Part shown: positions 35,019-45,392 of the stretch, piece by piece
Position numbering within the stretch: position 1 is the stretch's first letter
Layout of the letters: every line of letters starts with the position of its first letter
Assembly: GCF_000955805.1 (NCBI RefSeq)
Contig: NZ_JYOA01000007.1
Span: forward strand, 499,773-563,772
Direction of reading: 5' to 3'
DNA: 64,000 nt
From: Pseudomonas sp. 21
Lineage (GTDB): Bacteria; Pseudomonadota; Gammaproteobacteria; Pseudomonadales; Pseudomonadaceae
The notes under the pieces: generated by a model
What the model saw: the letters and a program-made list of their open reading frames with translations, nothing else
The model's database searches: none
Told to the model about the DNA's origin: nothing
Made by a program: the position numbers and the translations under genes

Positions 35019-36404
35019 TCAGTCGGCCTGCGCCTGCAGGCTGGCGGCGGGTGCTCCGGCGAGGCTGACCACCACGAAGGTGACCAGGCTGGCGAGCAGG
35101 CCATAGGCGATGGGGGTATTGGCGAGCACACCGTCGACGGCCATGAAGGCGACCACCACCAGGCAGCCGACGACGATGCTGGCCATCGCACCTCGAGCGG
35201 AGGCGCGGCGCCATAACAGGGCGCCGAGTATTGGCACCAGCAAGCCACCGACGAGCAGGTTGTAAGCGATGCTCAGGGCACCGATGACGTCGTTCACCAG
35301 GCACGCCAGGGCAAGCATCACCACCCCCATCATCAGCGTGAACAGACGGCTCTCACGCAGGCCGTTGGGCGCGCCGGGGCGCAGGAAGCGCGCGTAGATG
35401 TCCTCCTGGAACACCGTGGCGGCCGCCAGCAGGCAGCCCGAGGCGGTGGACATGATGGCCGACAGCGCTGCCGCGACCACCAGCCCACGCAGGCCGGGCT
35501 GGAGCACCTGGCGGGTGACTTCGGCATAGGCGTTTTCCGGCACTGCCAGGTTGGGCAACAGCACGTGGGCGGCGGCGCCGATCAGCGCGCAGGCCAGGCC
35601 GTAGAGCATGCAGTAGACGCCGGCGCCAAGGCCGGCGTAGCGCACCACCTTCTCGCTGCGCGCGGTGAACACGCGCTGCCAGATGTCCTGGCCGATCAGC
35701 GCGCCGAAGAAGTACAGCAGGAAGTAGGTGAGGATGGTGTCCAGGCCGATGTGGCCGAGATCGAAGAAGCCCGCCGGCAGCACTTCCTGCATGCGCGACA
35801 GGCCGCCCGCCTCGTGGATCGACAGCGGCAGCAGCACCGCGAAGATGCCGAGGGTCTTGATCACGAACTGGATGATGTCGGTGAGCGTCAGCGACCACAT
35901 GCCGCCGATCACCGAATAGACGATGACGATGCCGCCGCCGCAGAGGATCGCCGGGATGCGCGGAATCTCGAAGACCACCTCGGTCACCGAGCCGATGGCG
36001 ATGGTCGCGGTGACCGCCACCATCAGGTCGTAGGCGACCATCACGATGCCGCCGATCAGCCGCGAGGACGCCTGGTAGCGCTGCTCGAGGATCTGCGTGA
36101 CGGTGTAGACCTTCAGCCTCGCGATCTGCCGCGAGAACACCAGGCTGAGGACGATGATCCCCAGCCCCAGCATGAATACCAGCCACAGGCCGGACAGCCC
36201 GTAGAGGTAGCCCAGCTTCACCGTGCCAATGGTGGATGCGCCACCGAGCACCACCGCAGCCATGGTGCCCAGGTAGAGCCCCGGGCCGAGGCGGCGCCCG
36301 GCCACAAGGAAGTCGTTCTGATTGCGCGCCTTGCGCATTCCGTACCAGCCCAGGGCAAGCATGCCCAGGGCGTAGACCAGCATGATCAGGTAATCGAGCA
36401 GCAT
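35019..36404 (-). CDS. gpuP: Sodium:solute symporter, probable guanidino-acid permease
   Basis: 461 residues with about 12-13 transmembrane helices and the SSS family signature (NDFLVAGRRLGPGLYLGTMAAVVLGGASTIGTVKLGYLYG near the N-terminus; SAIMSTASGCLLAAATVFQEDIY in helix 8-9). ATG at 36404 preceded by AGGAG; longer in-frame starts would add a hydrophilic tail uncommon in the family. It should import the substrate of the ureohydrolase encoded next, with sodium. First gene of the three on this strand. Confidence 0.82.
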   Translation of the reverse strand: MLLDYLIMLVYALGMLALGWYGMRKARNQNDFLVAGRRLGPGLYLGTMAAVVLGGASTIGTVKLGYLYGLSGLWLVFMLGLGIIVLSLVFSRQIARLKVYTVTQILEQRYQASSRLIGGIVMVAYDLMVAVTATIAIGSVTEVVFEIPRIPAILCGGGIVIVYSVIGGMWSLTLTDIIQFVIKTLGIFAVLLPLSIHEAGGLSRMQEVLPAGFFDLGHIGLDTILTYFLLYFFGALIGQDIWQRVFTARSEKVVRYAGLGAGVYCMLYGLACALIGAAAHVLLPNLAVPENAYAEVTRQVLQPGLRGLVVAAALSAIMSTASGCLLAAATVFQEDIYARFLRPGAPNGLRESRLFTLMMGVVMLALACLVNDVIGALSIAYNLLVGGLLVPILGALLWRRASARGAMASIVVGCLVVVAFMAVDGVLANTPIAYGLLASLVTFVVVSLAGAPAASLQAQAD

Positions 36405-36502
36405 CGCGGGGGGCTCCTGTTGTTGTTGTGTGGGAATCAGGCCGTCGCCCCGCCAGCCTGATGCCCCTCGCCCTGCCGACAAATCCTCGAAGCCGGAAGC
36501 CA

Positions 36503-36522
36503 ACTTTCGCCACCGCGAAAGT
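36503..36522. promoter_or_regulatory. Inverted repeat upstream of the symporter gene
   Basis: ACTTTCGC-CACC-GCGAAAGT, a perfect 8-4-8 repeat about 100 bp before the gpuP-like start. It could be the LysR-regulator site of the module; it also lies upstream of the divergent toxin-antitoxin operon. Confidence 0.4.
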
Positions 36523-36597
36523 GTTCCCCGCGGCCCGCGCCTGGCGGGCTTTCAGCCGGTCGTGGAGAAAAAATCCGCCGCCGCCAAGTGCTTGATT

Positions 36598-36633
36598 CGT
36601 ATACGTATGTTATCGTTGTATACTGTGTATACA
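36598..36633. promoter_or_regulatory. GTATAC palindromes, probable antitoxin operator
   Basis: CGTATACG (36598-36605) and a perfect 7-3-7 inverted repeat TGTATAC-TGT-GTATACA (36617-36633) share the GTATAC core and end 23 bp before the antitoxin GTG. Spacing and symmetry suit a ribbon-helix-helix antitoxin that represses its own operon. Confidence 0.6.
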
Positions 36634-36656
36634 GCGTAAACGGAGCTGTTCAAAAA

Positions 36657-36884
36657 GTGACCACCGTTGTTTCGTTCCGCGCCGACGACGCCCTCGTGGC
36701 AGCGCTGGACCAACTGGCCCGCGCCACCCATCGGGACCGGCCCTACCACCTGCGCCAGGCGCTGGCGCAGTACCTGGAACGCCAGAGCTGGCACGTGGCG
36801 GCCATCGATGAAGGGGTGGCGGACGCCGATGCCGGTCACCTGCTGGAGCACGCGGCCATCGAAGCCAAGTGGGGCCTGGCATGA
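36657..36884 (+). CDS. Ribbon-helix-helix antitoxin (CopG/ParD-like)
   Basis: 75 residues. The N-terminal ribbon-helix-helix is VTTVVSFRADDALVAALDQLARATHRDRPYHLRQALAQYLERQ; the C-terminal tail (VAAIDEGVADADAGHLLEHAAIEAKW) would wrap the toxin. GTG at 36657 used since upstream in-frame codons cover the operator; GGAG lies about 11 nt upstream. Overlaps the toxin gene by 4 bp (ATGA). More AT-rich promoter than the neighbours, often seen in mobile toxin-antitoxin modules. Confidence 0.85.
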   Translation: MTTVVSFRADDALVAALDQLARATHRDRPYHLRQALAQYLERQSWHVAAIDEGVADADAGHLLEHAAIEAKWGLA

Positions 36885-37162
36885 GCCTGCAATGGACGCA
36901 CAAGGCCGCGGCTGACCTGGACGCCATCTACGACCACTACGTCGTACTGATCGGCCCGGAGAAGGCGCTGCGGGCCATCCAGGACATCGTCGAGCAGGTC
37001 AGCCCGCTGGCAAACCTGGAACAGAGCAGCAGCGGCGTGCCGAGCGAAGTGCCCGGCGTGCGCGAATTGCCGGTCGAGCGCTGGCCGTACCAGGCCGCTT
37101 TCCGGGTAAAGGGGCGTGCTGTGCAGATTTTGCGCATCGATCGTGTGGATAACTCGGGGTAA
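36881..37162 (+). CDS. RelE/ParE family toxin
   Basis: 93 residues with the ParE/RelE fold pattern: WTHKAAADLDAIYDHYVVLIGPEKALRAIQDIV, then VPGVRELPVERWPYQAAFRVKGRAVQILRIDRV. ParE toxins poison gyrase and RelE toxins cut mRNA; which applies here cannot be read off, though absence of an obvious RelE catalytic set leans toward ParE. Start overlaps the antitoxin stop (ATGA), so translation is coupled. Confidence 0.85.
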   Translation: MSLQWTHKAAADLDAIYDHYVVLIGPEKALRAIQDIVEQVSPLANLEQSSSGVPSEVPGVRELPVERWPYQAAFRVKGRAVQILRIDRVDNSG

Positions 37163-37350
37163 AAGTGGCCACACGGTTACAAGATGTTTCAAAGTATTGA
37201 CTTTGTCATTTGGTTAAAAAGCAATCAAATGCACAATGCTCAATATTCTGGTCGTTTTATCGACCCAGTTGTAATTCCTGGATTTTCAGTGACCGTATAG
37301 GGCAATAACGTTCACGGAGTCTCAGCGACGCCTGGCTTTTTCCAGGCAAG
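37163..37350 (+). ncRNA. Candidate small RNA or leader, AT-rich intergenic segment
   Basis: The segment 37180-37310 is far more AT-rich than the surrounding DNA, has no coding frame, begins near TTGACT (37196) and runs into a hairpin (GCCTGG-CTTTTT-CCAGGC) and then the strong terminator at 37351. Such an arrangement is what an unannotated small RNA looks like, but it could equally be remnant DNA acquired with the toxin-antitoxin pair. Confidence 0.25.
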
Positions 37351-37378
37351 AAAAAACCCGGCCATGGCCGGGTTTTTT
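37351..37378. terminator. Bidirectional rho-independent terminator
   Basis: A perfect 28-bp palindrome: AAAAAACCCGGCC, centre, GGCCGGGTTTTTT. It serves transcripts from the toxin-antitoxin side and the DUF2218 gene on the opposite strand. Confidence 0.92.
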
Positions 37379-37403
37379 CGTTTTGCGCTTTTTGCCAGCG
37401 CTG

Positions 37404-37691
37404 TCAGGCGGCTTGCCAGTTCACCGGCAGCTGGCCTTCTTTCCAGGCGAAGCGGTCGAGGTGGCTGACGACCACGTTCTGCAGGCGCTCGAGGCCATCC
37501 GCATCAGCGGACTCGGCATCCATCAGCAGCGCTTCCGGGGTCGCGTGCAGGCGGCAGGTGCCGAAATCGAAGGGCAGCACACCACGGTCGTCAGTCAGTT
37601 CGACCGGCAGCTTGTGGGCGAAGTGGTTGCACAGGCGCTTGAGGTAGCGCGCGGCATCGGGGGTAGGGACGGTGGCACGGCTCGAAGGCAT
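37404..37691 (-). CDS. DUF2218 domain protein
   Basis: 95 residues, soluble: RATVPTPDAARYLKRLCNHFAHKLPVELTDDRGVLPFDFGTCRLHATPEALLMDAESADADGLERLQNVVVSHLDRFAW. This is the DUF2218 family, often beside iron or siderophore-related genes elsewhere; here it diverges from a LysR gene, which probably controls it. GAGAAGAG precedes the ATG. Function unknown. Confidence 0.82.
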   Translation of the reverse strand: MPSSRATVPTPDAARYLKRLCNHFAHKLPVELTDDRGVLPFDFGTCRLHATPEALLMDAESADADGLERLQNVVVSHLDRFAWKEGQLPVNWQAA

Positions 37692-37788
37692 CTTTTCTCT
37701 TCTCCATTTTGGGAGATGACATCCTAGGCGCCGGCAATCAAGGGAAAAACCCGCTATTTTGCCTTTCACTCTTTAGCGGAGCTTCACA

Positions 37789-38706
37789 ATGGACAATCTT
37801 CGCGGCATGGCCGTGTTCGCCACCGTGGTCGCCCGCGGCTCCATGGCCGCTGCGGCCGAAGCGCTGGGCATGACGCCTTCGGCGGTCAGCCAGCAGATCC
37901 GCAAGCTCGAAGCGCATGCCCAGGTCACGCTGCTGCATCGCACCACCCGCAAGCTGACGCTGACCGAGGCCGGAGAAGCCTTCTACCGCAGTTGCGCGCA
38001 GATGCTGGCGATCGCCGAGGAGGCCGAGCAACGCCTGGGCGAATGGCGTGAGGCACCCGTGGGAGAGTTGCGCCTCGCCGCGCCGGTGGGCTTCTCCGGC
38101 AAGCTGATCACCGAGGCGCTGCGCCCGTTGCTGGAGAACCACCGCCAGTTGCGCCTGCAACTGTTCTTCCACGACGAGCAGATCGACCTGATCGAGCAGC
38201 GCATCGACCTCGCCATCCGCGTCGGCAGCCTGTCCGATTCCAGCCTGGTGGCAAGGCACCTGGCGGAGTGGAACAACGTCATCTGCGCCGCGCCCGCCTA
38301 CCTGCGGCGCATGCCGGTGATCGACCATCCGCAGCAACTGCAGGGCGTTGACTGGCTTTCGCTGAATACCGTGGCGCACCAGGCCTACCTGAACTTCAGC
38401 GGGCCGGACGGGGAAAGCTGCAAGCTTCGACTGGAGGCGCGCGTTGCTGCCAACAGCATGATCGCCCTGCGCCAGTTCACCCTCGACGGCCTCGGCGTTT
38501 CCGCACAGCCGGAGCCGGAAGTGCGCGAGGCACTGGAGGAGGGCAGGCTGGTGCGACTGCTGCCGGATTGGACGCTGCCGCCGTTCGGCATCTATGCCGT
38601 CACCCCGCGCCGTGATGCCCAGCCGGCCAAGGTGAAGGTCGCCATCGAAGCGCTACGCCGGCACCTGGGCGGCTCGACCACGCTGCGCTTCCACGCGCCG
38701 GTCTGA
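37789..38706 (+). CDS. LysR-family transcriptional regulator
   Basis: 305 residues of the CrgA/DmlR-like subgroup: it begins MDNLRGMAVFATVVARGSMAAAAEALGMTPSAVSQQIRKLEAHAQVTLLHRTTRKLTLTEAG, with a helix-turn-helix at about 17-37 and an effector domain after residue 90. Divergent from the DUF2218 gene with a 97-bp shared promoter region, the usual arrangement for a LysR regulator and its target. Effector unknown. Confidence 0.9.
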   Translation: MDNLRGMAVFATVVARGSMAAAAEALGMTPSAVSQQIRKLEAHAQVTLLHRTTRKLTLTEAGEAFYRSCAQMLAIAEEAEQRLGEWREAPVGELRLAAPVGFSGKLITEALRPLLENHRQLRLQLFFHDEQIDLIEQRIDLAIRVGSLSDSSLVARHLAEWNNVICAAPAYLRRMPVIDHPQQLQGVDWLSLNTVAHQAYLNFSGPDGESCKLRLEARVAANSMIALRQFTLDGLGVSAQPEPEVREALEEGRLVRLLPDWTLPPFGIYAVTPRRDAQPAKVKVAIEALRRHLGGSTTLRFHAPV

Positions 38707-38762
38707 GGCGCGATACCATGCAGCTCCGAAGACGCCACCTCGATGATCGGAGTGAACACGAC

Positions 38763-39218
38763 ATGGCCCTGAACTGGACCTGCAAGCACCACCGCGACCT
38801 GACCAAGGAAGAGCTCTACGCCATCCTGCAACTGCGCACCGAAGTCTTCGTGGTGGAACAGAAATGCCCCTACCAGGAAGTCGATGGCCTGGACCTGGTC
38901 GGCGATACCTGCCATCTGATGGTGGAAGCCGATGGCCAGCTGGTCGGCTACCTGCGCCTGCTCGATCCGCAGCGCCACGACGGCGACGTGGTGATCGGCC
39001 GCGTGGTGATCGCCCCGCAGGGCCGCGGCACCGGCCTCGGGCACCAGCTCATGGAGCAGGCGCTGCAGGCCATCGCCCAGCGCTGGCCGGGACTGCCGGT
39101 GTACCTCTCGGCCCAGGCGCACTTGCAGGGCTACTACGGTCGTTACGCCTTCACGCCGGTGACCGAGGTCTACCTGGAAGACGACATCCCGCACATCGGG
39201 ATGCGCCGCGAGGCCTGA
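38763..39218 (+). CDS. elaA: GNAT acetyltransferase, ElaA family
   Basis: 151 residues. ElaA hallmark: LYAILQLRTEVFVVEQKCPYQEVDGLDLVGDTCHL near the N-terminus; the acetyl-CoA-binding motif A is VIGRVVIAPQGRGTGLGHQLM. It should be a cytoplasmic N-acetyltransferase with unknown target. ATG at 38763 preceded by GGAG. Converges with the following hydrolase gene; the stop codons are one base apart. Confidence 0.9.
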   Translation: MALNWTCKHHRDLTKEELYAILQLRTEVFVVEQKCPYQEVDGLDLVGDTCHLMVEADGQLVGYLRLLDPQRHDGDVVIGRVVIAPQGRGTGLGHQLMEQALQAIAQRWPGLPVYLSAQAHLQGYYGRYAFTPVTEVYLEDDIPHIGMRREA

Positions 39219-39219
39219 T

Positions 39220-40170
39220 TCAGGCCGGGTAATGCCGGACGAGGAAATCCCCCAGCAGCGCGTTGACCCGCTCCGGCTGCTGGCTCTGGATCCAGTGGCC
39301 GCAGTTCTGCAGCACATGCTGCTCGAGGTTGGACACATGCTCGGGCATGCGCTGCACGGTGTAGGCCTCGAAGCGGCCGACCGGGTCGCGGTCGCCGATC
39401 AGGAACAGCGTCGGTTGCTCGACCTTGCGCCCGGCCAGCGGCTCGGTGCGCTGCCAACTGCGCTCGAAATTGCGGTACCAGTTCAGCGCGCCGTGGAAAC
39501 CACGCCCCTCGAAGGTCCGCACATACCACTGGAAGTCCTCGGCGCTGCACCAGTCCGGATGCGCCGGAGGTGGCGGCAGGCCGTCGAACAGGCGGCCGTC
39601 GGGGGACTGATCCGGCGCCAGGCGTACGTTGTCACCGAGGAAGTGGCGCAGACTCAATGCGATGTCGGCATCCAGCTCGGCCTCGGCGCGACCGGGCTGC
39701 TGGAAGTAGAGGATGTAGAAGAACTTGCCGGCGAACACCTCGCGCATGATCTCCACTGGCGGGCGCTTCGCGCGGCCGGCGAAGGGCACCGAGAGCGTCG
39801 CCAGCACTTGTACGCGCCGTGGCTCCAGCAGCGCCAGGTGCCACGCCACCGGCGCGCCCCAGTCATGCCCGACCATCGCCACGCGCTCGTGTCCCAGTGC
39901 ATCCATGGCGCCCTGGATGTCCGCGCAGAGCGTCAGCACATCGTAGGCGTCCACTTCCTGTGGCGCGCTGGTCTGGCCGTAGCCACGCATCTCCGGAACG
40001 AACACGCGGTAGCCGGAAGCGGCGAGGGCGCGCATCTGGTGCTGCCAGGAATGCCAGCACTCGGGAAAACCGTGCAGCATCCACACCGGCTTGCCATCCG
40101 CCGGGCCGCAGCTGTAGAGGCTGAGCTGGATGCCGTTGACCGCCAGCATCTGGTGTTCGAACTCGTTCAT
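39220..40170 (-). CDS. Alpha/beta hydrolase, epoxide-hydrolase-like
   Basis: 316 residues. Oxyanion-hole HGFPE near residues 33-37, nucleophile Asp103 in GHDWGA, a cap domain with a tyrosine-rich segment, and the catalytic His in NCGHWIQ near the C-terminus. An aspartate nucleophile in this context points to an epoxide hydrolase or haloalkane/fluoroacetate dehalogenase; the HGFPE and the cap favour epoxide hydrolase. No signal peptide. Single gene, minus strand. Confidence 0.87.
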   Translation of the reverse strand: MNEFEHQMLAVNGIQLSLYSCGPADGKPVWMLHGFPECWHSWQHQMRALAASGYRVFVPEMRGYGQTSAPQEVDAYDVLTLCADIQGAMDALGHERVAMVGHDWGAPVAWHLALLEPRRVQVLATLSVPFAGRAKRPPVEIMREVFAGKFFYILYFQQPGRAEAELDADIALSLRHFLGDNVRLAPDQSPDGRLFDGLPPPPAHPDWCSAEDFQWYVRTFEGRGFHGALNWYRNFERSWQRTEPLAGRKVEQPTLFLIGDRDPVGRFEAYTVQRMPEHVSNLEQHVLQNCGHWIQSQQPERVNALLGDFLVRHYPA

Positions 40171-40349
40171 GGCGCGCTCCGCAAAGGATGAGCTTCACTA
40201 TGCCAAGCCCGGCGCGCCGGCCGAACCCCATTCACCAGGCGAATACAGGAATCTTTCCGCCTGGCAATGCGCCCCGCTCGGCGAAGCAACGCGACAAAGC
40301 CGCGGATAATACCCGGCGCCACCGCCGATCCTCCCCAGGAAGGACGCCC

Positions 40350-40634
40350 ATGAGACGCCACCCCACCGCCCGGCTCTGCGCGGAACTCGACGCCATCCTG
40401 CGGGCCGAACTGCGCGCCGGCAATCAGCTCGGCGAAGGCCCGGTACGCACCGACTGGCCGCAGCCCGGCTCGATCTACGCGGCCCTGCGCGACAGCCTGA
40501 AAACGCGCGCGCCGGGGGAGTCCGGCCCGGTCCGCCACTCGATCTGCCGCGATCCGCACTACGGCTGGAACGACGAATGCTACTGCGAGTTGCACGGCGA
40601 CCTGCTGGTCGCTGGAAGTACGCAGCGGCCCTGA
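40350..40634 (+). CDS. Small conserved hypothetical protein
   Basis: 94 residues: MRRHPTARLCAELDAILRAELRAGNQLGEGPVRTDWPQPGSIYAALRD and a Cys/Trp-rich end (HSICRDPHYGWNDECYCELHGDLL). No membrane or signal segment. A strong AGGAAGGA ribosome site makes it credible as a gene. The conserved Cys-x-Cys could bind a metal, by inference. The gap after it carries the regulatory site of the beta-oxidation operon. Confidence 0.7.
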   Translation: MRRHPTARLCAELDAILRAELRAGNQLGEGPVRTDWPQPGSIYAALRDSLKTRAPGESGPVRHSICRDPHYGWNDECYCELHGDLLVAGSTQRP

Positions 40635-40716
40635 TGTTTCCGTGCTGGCGCGCTGGAGGATTCCCGGCCGACCGCTGAAAAGGGCTTGCAATCAATCCAC
40701 AAAAAACAGCATCGTA

Positions 40717-40735
40717 TTCTGCACAGCGAAACATC
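40717..40735. promoter_or_regulatory. Shared 19-nt site, probable IclR operator (copy 1)
   Basis: TTCTGCACAGCGAAACATC, 34 bp before the fadB-like ATG. The exact reverse complement is at 46612-46630, upstream of the acyl-CoA ligase gene and next to the IclR regulator gene. TTC and GAA form symmetric ends. Confidence 0.65.
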
Positions 40736-40769
40736 ATTCCGTTAAAACTACGCTAAAACGGAGTTCAGC

Positions 40770-42863
<2,094 letters not shown>

Positions 42864-42873
42864 AGGACCTGCC

Positions 42874-44064
42874 ATGGACATCCACTTCACCCCCGACGAA
42901 CTGGCCTTCCGCGATGAAGTCCGCACCTTCCTCGAAGCCAAGTTGCCCAAGGACATCGCCACCAAGGTGCGCCTGGGCAAGCACCTGAACAAGGGCGACC
43001 ACCAGCGCTGGCAGCGCGTGCTGACCGAGCAGGGCTGGTACGCTACGCACTGGCCCGAGGAGTACGGCGGCACCGGCTGGAACGCCGTGCAGAAGCACAT
43101 CTTCGAGGAGGAATGCGCCGCCTTCGGCGCCCCGCGCACCGTGCCGTTCGGCGTCAACATGGTCGCCCCGGTGATCATCCGGTTCGGCACGCCCGAGCAA
43201 CAGGCGCACTACCTGCCGCGCATCCTCGACGGCACCGACTGGTGGTGCCAGGGCTACTCCGAGCCGGGCGCCGGCTCCGACCTCGCCTCGCTGAAGACCC
43301 GCGCGGTGCGCGACGGCGATCACTACGTGGTGAATGGCCAGAAGACCTGGACCACCCTCGGCCAGCATGCCGACTGGATCTTCTGCCTGGTGCGCACCGA
43401 CCCCGAGGCGCAGCAGCAGCGCGGCATCAGCTTCCTGCTGATCGACATGCAGACGCCGGGCATCACCGTGCGCCCGATCATCACCCTGGACGGCGAACAC
43501 GAGGTCAACGAGGTCTTCTTCGACAACGTGCGCGTACCGGTGGAAAACCTCGTCGGCCGCGAGAACGAAGGCTGGACCTGCGCCAAGTACCTGCTCACCT
43601 ACGAGCGCACCGGGCTCGCCGGCATCGGCGCGTCCAAGGCGGTGCTCGCGCACCTCAAGCGCGTGGCCAGTCGCGAACTCTGCGACGGCAAGCCGATGCT
43701 CGAAGACCCGCTGTTCCGCGCCCAGGTGGCGGAGGTGGAAATGCAGCTGATGGCCATCGAGATGAGCACCCTGCGCATCCTCGCCGCCGCCCGCGAAGGC
43801 GGCGTGCCGGGGGCGGAAAGCTCGATCCTGAAAGTGAAGGGCACCGAGATCCGCCAGGCCATCAGCCACCTGCTGCGCAAGGTGCTCGGCCCCTACGCGC
43901 TGCCCTTCATCGAAGACGAGTTCGAGCTGGGCGCCGAGCCGCTGCACGCGGACTATTCGGCGGCGCCCGCCAGCCAGTACTTCAACCTGCGCAAGCTGTC
44001 GATCTTCGGCGGCTCCAACGAAATCCAGAAGAACATCGTCTCCAAGATGATTCTCGAGCTGTGA
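42874..44064 (+). CDS. Acyl-CoA dehydrogenase, large-subunit type (PimC-like)
   Basis: 396 residues. FAD and substrate motifs GYSEPGAGSDLASLKTRAVRDGDHYVVNGQKTWTT and the C-terminal GGSNEIQKNIVSKMIL are present. It introduces the alpha-beta double bond in an acyl-CoA and passes electrons to ETF. It is paired with a second, divergent dehydrogenase 11 bp downstream that lacks the NEIQ tail, the hallmark of heteromeric acyl-CoA dehydrogenases such as PimC/PimD and the mycobacterial FadE28/FadE29. Its start is 10 bp after the fadB-like stop. Confidence 0.92.
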   Translation: MDIHFTPDELAFRDEVRTFLEAKLPKDIATKVRLGKHLNKGDHQRWQRVLTEQGWYATHWPEEYGGTGWNAVQKHIFEEECAAFGAPRTVPFGVNMVAPVIIRFGTPEQQAHYLPRILDGTDWWCQGYSEPGAGSDLASLKTRAVRDGDHYVVNGQKTWTTLGQHADWIFCLVRTDPEAQQQRGISFLLIDMQTPGITVRPIITLDGEHEVNEVFFDNVRVPVENLVGRENEGWTCAKYLLTYERTGLAGIGASKAVLAHLKRVASRELCDGKPMLEDPLFRAQVAEVEMQLMAIEMSTLRILAAAREGGVPGAESSILKVKGTEIRQAISHLLRKVLGPYALPFIEDEFELGAEPLHADYSAAPASQYFNLRKLSIFGGSNEIQKNIVSKMILEL

Positions 44065-44074
44065 GGGGCTGAGC

Positions 44075-45205
44075 ATGGACTTCAAACTGAGCGAAGAGCA
44101 GCAGATGCTGCAGGACACCGCGGCGCGCCTGGTGCGCGACGCCTACCCGTTCGACAAGCGCGAGGGCTTCAGCCAGAGCGAGCGGGGCTACAGCGTCGAA
44201 TTCTGGCGCCAGCTCGGCGAACTGGGGCTGACCTCGGTGTCGCTGCCGGAAAGCCACGGCGGCTTCGGCGGCGGCGTGGAAAGCATGCTGGTGCTCACCG
44301 AACTGGGGCGCGGCCTGTGCCTGGAGCCGTACCTGCAATCGGTGGTGCATGCCGGCGGCCTGATCGCCCAACTGGGCAGCGCGGCGCAGAAGGAGTATTG
44401 GTTGCCGCGCATCGCCAGCGCCGAGGCGCCATTGGCCGTCGCGCTGGAAGAGCCGCAAAGCCATTACCAACTGCACGACGTGCAGACCCGCGCGGAGCAA
44501 ACCAGCGACGGCTGGAAGCTCAGCGGCCGCAAGGCGGTGGTGATCGGCGGGCAGGGCGCCACGGCGATCCTGGTCTCGGCACGGGTGTCCGGCCAGGCGC
44601 GGGACGAGGCGGGCATCGGCCTGTTCCTGGTCGACCCGCAGCAGGCTGGCGTCAGTCGCCGCGAATACCCGACGGTGGACGGCCAGCGCGCCTGCGAGCT
44701 GTTCCTCGACGGCGCCATCGGCGAGGCCATCGGCACGCCGGGTGACGCGCTAGCGGCGCTGCGCTACCAGCAGGGCCGCGCCATCGCCGCGCAGTGCGCC
44801 GAAGCCCTCGGCAGTCTGCAGGAAGCCTGCGCGCTGACCCTCGACTACCTGAAGACGCGCAAGCAGTTCGGCATCCCGATCGGCAAGTTCCAGGTGCTGC
44901 AGCACCGCATGGTGGACATGCGCAGCGAGCTGGAACAGGCCACCAGCATGGCGATCCTCGCCGCCTGCGTCGCCGACCAGCCCGACAGCGCCGAGCGCAG
45001 CCGCACCCTGGCGGCGGCCAAGTTCATCGTCACCCGCGCCGCGCGCTACGTGGCCGAGCAGGCGATCCAGCTGCACGGTGGCATCGGCATGACCTGGGAA
45101 TACGTCCTCGCGCACCACGCCAAGCGGCTGGTGATGCTCAGCCACCAGCTGGGCGATGACGATCATCACCTGAAGGTGTACGCAGGACTGATGGAAGTGG
45201 CGTAA
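44075..45205 (+). CDS. Acyl-CoA dehydrogenase, small-subunit type (PimD-like)
   Basis: 376 residues. Acyl-CoA dehydrogenase fold with DFKLSEEQQMLQDTAARLVRD at the start and QLHGGIGMTWEYVLAHHAKRLVMLSHQLGDDDHHL at the end. It lacks the GG-x-NEIQ FAD-binding tail of its partner, and the central substrate segment is degenerate (EEPQSHYQLHDVQTRAEQTSDGWKLSGRKAVV). This suits the non-catalytic or half-site subunit of a heterotetramer. Last gene of the fadB-like operon; a REPIN follows 18 bp downstream. Confidence 0.9.
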   Translation: MDFKLSEEQQMLQDTAARLVRDAYPFDKREGFSQSERGYSVEFWRQLGELGLTSVSLPESHGGFGGGVESMLVLTELGRGLCLEPYLQSVVHAGGLIAQLGSAAQKEYWLPRIASAEAPLAVALEEPQSHYQLHDVQTRAEQTSDGWKLSGRKAVVIGGQGATAILVSARVSGQARDEAGIGLFLVDPQQAGVSRREYPTVDGQRACELFLDGAIGEAIGTPGDALAALRYQQGRAIAAQCAEALGSLQEACALTLDYLKTRKQFGIPIGKFQVLQHRMVDMRSELEQATSMAILAACVADQPDSAERSRTLAAAKFIVTRAARYVAEQAIQLHGGIGMTWEYVLAHHAKRLVMLSHQLGDDDHHLKVYAGLMEVA

Positions 45206-45222
45206 CTAACACGCCAGCCCTT

Positions 45223-45300
45223 GTAGGAGCGAGCTTGCTCGCGAAAGGATTCACCGGCGGCTCCGATGCTGGGCGGTTCGCGAGCAAGCTCGCTCCTACA
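45223..45300. repeat. REPIN type A with conserved spacer
   Basis: GTAGGAGCGAGCTTGCTCGC and its inverted copy flank a spacer with CCGGCGGCTCCGATGCTGGG (45254-45273), also found with slight change in the copies at 57367 and 59622. Confidence 0.92.
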
Positions 45301-45392
45301 GGAAAAGCCTGCCCCGCGTCCCGGCTCCGGCTTCTGCCCTCGAAGGCTTCCAGAGAAACATCCGCGCACTCCAGACCGCCCCTTTCAGGAGG

